From the NCBI GenBank assembly GCA_000435195.1, contig FR880210.1:16435-23633 (forward strand): DNA of 7,199 bases, given 5' to 3'. Source of the DNA: Clostridium sp. CAG:169 (GTDB lineage Bacteria; Bacillota; Clostridia; Oscillospirales; Ruminococcaceae). The position numbers and the translations under genes were made by a program. The first letter of the stretch is position 1. The number at the start of each line of letters is the position of its first letter. Below the pieces are notes generated by a model that saw only the letters and a list, made by a program, of their open reading frames with translations, was not told where the DNA came from and made no database searches. This document shows positions 5,710-7,199 of the stretch, piece by piece.

Positions 5710-6726
5710 TTACGCAAGTTCTTCCACGCACGCAGTCAGCAAGGCTGCGGTGTCGTTCAAGTCCTGCTGCTGAATCATTGCCGAAATCGAAGAAGGATAA
5801 CGGCAGGGGATATTCAGTGCAACTACACGCACACCGTCACCTGCGGTCTGAATCTGGCGGCTCTCATTTTTGCTGTTCGGATTCTCCAGCTGCTGGAGCG
5901 GCAGCCCTTTTTCCTCTGCAATTTGTATACATTGATTATAAGTATCCAAATCGTAATAGGTTGTCAGGTCGTGCAGGCAGGTCGCCGGACCTTTTCCCAG
6001 CTTACAAGTACCTTTTCCGCCTTTTCCGTCGTCTGCCGCAATCGAGCCAATCACGATTGCCACATCAGGATGGAGAGCAAATGCCGCATTCGCTCCGCCC
6101 GAGGTCATCGCCTGTGCGCTGGTGGTGAAAACTACGTCCACATCCTTTTCCCAATCCTCACAGAGCAGCTGTGCCAGCATTGCGCAGGCTGCACGGGTCT
6201 CCATCGCCTTGCCGGTGAGATAGCCGTTGCCAAAAGCCGCTACCCCTTCCCCTGCGAAGGTGACCTGTGCGCCCAGCTTAACCGCCTGTTCGGCACTGGT
6301 TTTGGTGGAAGCGCCGATGTCGATGTACAGCTGGTCCAGCGGCATCGGGCGGTCCTGTTCCTCCCTGGTTTGCAGGTGGATTGGCTTGGTGCCGATGACG
6401 CCGATAACTTCGCCGTCGATTCGAACCGCCTTGCCCAGCACCACTCTGCTGTCGATTTCTCCGACGTTGGCAAAGCGCAGCAGACCGTCCTCCCGGATTC
6501 CGGTCAGCATAAAGCCTGCCTCATCCATGTGTGCGGTAATCATCACACGTTTTTGCGCCGGCTTCTTTCCTTTTTTGTGGCAGAGCAGGTTTCCCCTTGC
6601 ATCCACCCTCCACTCGCAGTGTCCGTCGATTTTCTGAATCAGCAGCTCCCGCACCTTTTCCTCCCTGCCGGAGATTGCATCTGCCATGCACAGAGCCTCT
6701 ATCAATTCAACCGGTGTTTGTGCCAT
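5710..6726 (-). CDS. Degenerate M42-family peptidase paralogue (probable pseudoenzyme)
   Basis: A 338-residue protein of typical M42 (glutamyl aminopeptidase / tetrahedral aminopeptidase) length and order. It starts at ATG 6724-6726 after AGGAGG (6736-6741). Family landmarks visible are ELIEALCMADAISGREEKV (7-25), the first metal motif MITAHMDEAGF (62-72) with His66 and Asp68, DIGA (136-139), GKAMETRAAC (172-181), KLGKGPA (242-248) and ALNIPCRYPSS (303-313). Against the known M42 pattern most active-site residues are changed. GKAxDD has become GKAMET (172-177), the catalytic/metal Glu-Glu of QEEVG is replaced by AQAMT (204-208), the Asp in the following strand is Gly227, and the RYxHSP histidine is missing (RYPSSI). 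Hydrolytic activity is therefore doubtful. The frame is fully open with normal family spacing, so this is not a decayed gene. It is coupled to an apparently intact M42 gene upstream. A role as a partner subunit of a mixed M42 shell is inference. Confidence 0.82.
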   Translation of the reverse strand: MAQTPVELIEALCMADAISGREEKVRELLIQKIDGHCEWRVDARGNLLCHKKGKKPAQKRVMITAHMDEAGFMLTGIREDGLLRFANVGEIDSRVVLGKAVRIDGEVIGVIGTKPIHLQTREEQDRPMPLDQLYIDIGASTKTSAEQAVKLGAQVTFAGEGVAAFGNGYLTGKAMETRAACAMLAQLLCEDWEKDVDVVFTTSAQAMTSGGANAAFALHPDVAIVIGSIAADDGKGGKGTCKLGKGPATCLHDLTTYYDLDTYNQCIQIAEEKGLPLQQLENPNSKNESRQIQTAGDGVRVVALNIPCRYPSSISAMIQQQDLNDTAALLTACVEELA

Positions 6727-6735
6727 TTTCTTCTG

Positions 6736-6742
6736 CCTCCTA
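6736..6742 (-). promoter_or_regulatory. Overlapping stop codon and ribosome binding site (translational coupling)
   Basis: On the minus strand TAGGAGG contains both the TAG stop of the upstream M42 gene (6740-6742) and the AGGAGG site of the downstream one, nine bases before its ATG at 6726. Ribosomes ending on the first gene would be placed to start on the second, favouring linked expression. It also argues against the alternative ATG at 6763-6765. Confidence 0.75.
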
Positions 6743-7199
6743 TGGTCTGATCTTCTGTGCAACATAAGCTGCCGCCAGTTTTGCTGTATTTTCCATATCT
6801 GCCGCGCTGATCACCTCTACCGGCGTGTGCATATACCGTAGCGGGATGCAGGTACAGGCTCCCTGTGCGCCCGCTCCTGACAGGATGATGCCGTCGGCAT
6901 CGGTGCCGGTGCGGTAGCCTGCATAGACCTTGACCTGGTGGGTGATGCCCTGCTCCAGTCCCACCTGCTCCATCTCCTCGGACATCTGCCGGCTCAAGAT
7001 TGGGTTATGACCGACCATCGGACCTTCTCCAAGGGTTCCGCCCTGGTGGGTCTGAAGCTCCGGTGTGAGGGCAAAACTGACATCCACCGAGATGCAGTGG
7101 GTGATCGGTCCGATCGCATTGGCGCCGGTCGCTGCGCCCATGCCGCCGACCTCCTCCATGACGCTCAGCAGCAGAGTGATGGAGCAGTCGGTGTCCATC
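6740..7199 (-). CDS. M42-family metallopeptidase (aminopeptidase), partial at its N-terminus
   Basis: The last about 153 codons of an M42 peptidase. The reading frame is still open at the right edge, and the ATG at 7196-7198 is only an internal methionine, because the family needs roughly 180 residues before this point. Retained active-site motifs include MEEVGGMGA (visible residues 14-22), which holds the catalytic and metal-binding Glu pair. A metal-binding Asp lies in ISVDVSFA (36-43). TGTDADGI (97-104) and RYMHTPVEVI (121-130) follow, the last with the metal-binding His. Unlike its downstream neighbour, this copy therefore looks competent as a cytoplasmic aminopeptidase trimming peptides within large self-compartmentalised assemblies, as known for M42 enzymes. 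The first metal ligand region lies outside the window and could not be checked. It ends in a TAG that overlaps the ribosome binding site of the next gene. Confidence 0.88.
   Translation of the reverse strand, partial: MDTDCSITLLLSVMEEVGGMGAATGANAIGPITHCISVDVSFALTPELQTHQGGTLGEGPMVGHNPILSRQMSEEMEQVGLEQGITHQVKVYAGYRTGTDADGIILSGAGAQGACTCIPLRYMHTPVEVISAADMENTAKLAAAYVAQKIRP

Noticed and set aside
5602..6750. A 382-codon open frame on the plus strand opposite the M42 genes
   Set aside because: It overlaps the end of the PPK2 gene, runs through a strong terminator and is antisense to a clear M42 family protein. Its product is rich in Cys, His and Arg and has no recognisable domain, so it is a shadow of the minus-strand gene.
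6727..6765. The upstream ATG at 6763-6765 as start of the degenerate M42 gene
   Set aside because: It would add 13 basic residues overlapping the upstream gene, while the ATG at 6724-6726 has an ideally spaced AGGAGG and begins directly with the family's first helix.

Overview
The window reads as a chromosomal stretch from a Gram-positive Firmicute, most likely a gut-type Clostridia member (Oscillospiraceae/Ruminococcaceae-like). This is an inference from several signs: strong AGGAGG-type ribosome binding sites, TATAAT promoters, compact genes of moderate GC separated by AT-rich gaps, and a gene set typical of that group (split threonine/serine exporter, BlaI-type repressor, small CAP protein, M42 peptidases). 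No rRNA, tRNA, CRISPR array, insertion sequence or phage gene was seen.

Layout, left to right. (1) Bases 1-980, minus strand: a two-gene operon for a split threonine/serine exporter (ThrE/YjjP-YjjB type). The N-terminal-domain protein comes first and the C-terminal membrane protein runs off the left edge. (2) Bases 981-1264: a divergent intergenic region with back-to-back extended -10 promoters. (3) Bases 1265-2689, plus strand: a standalone Wzx/MOP-type polysaccharide flippase. It is best started at a TTG, because the nearest upstream ATG lies inside the promoter -10 box. (4) Bases 2693-2737: a strong hairpin terminator that serves both converging genes. (5) Bases 2804-3169, minus strand: an orphan BlaI/MecI-family repressor whose promoter carries a perfect inverted repeat, probably its own operator. 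(6) Bases 3397-3936, minus strand: a secreted CAP-domain protein with a consensus promoter. (7) Bases 4107-5651, plus strand: a double-domain PPK2 family polyphosphate kinase / polyphosphate:AMP phosphotransferase. Its second domain looks catalytic and its first looks degenerate. (8) Bases 5664-5698: a second shared terminator. (9) Bases 5710-7199, minus strand: two translationally coupled M42 peptidase-family genes. The upstream one, cut by the right edge, keeps the catalytic and metal-binding motifs it shows. The downstream one has lost most of them.

These are mostly independent housekeeping or accessory transcription units rather than one pathway. The main functional pairings are the two exporter halves and the two M42 subunits. 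I do not see a clear new multi-gene system. The observation most worth following is the M42 pair, an apparently intact peptidase coupled to a conserved-looking pseudoenzyme paralogue, which suggests a mixed-subunit assembly or a regulatory/scaffold subunit.
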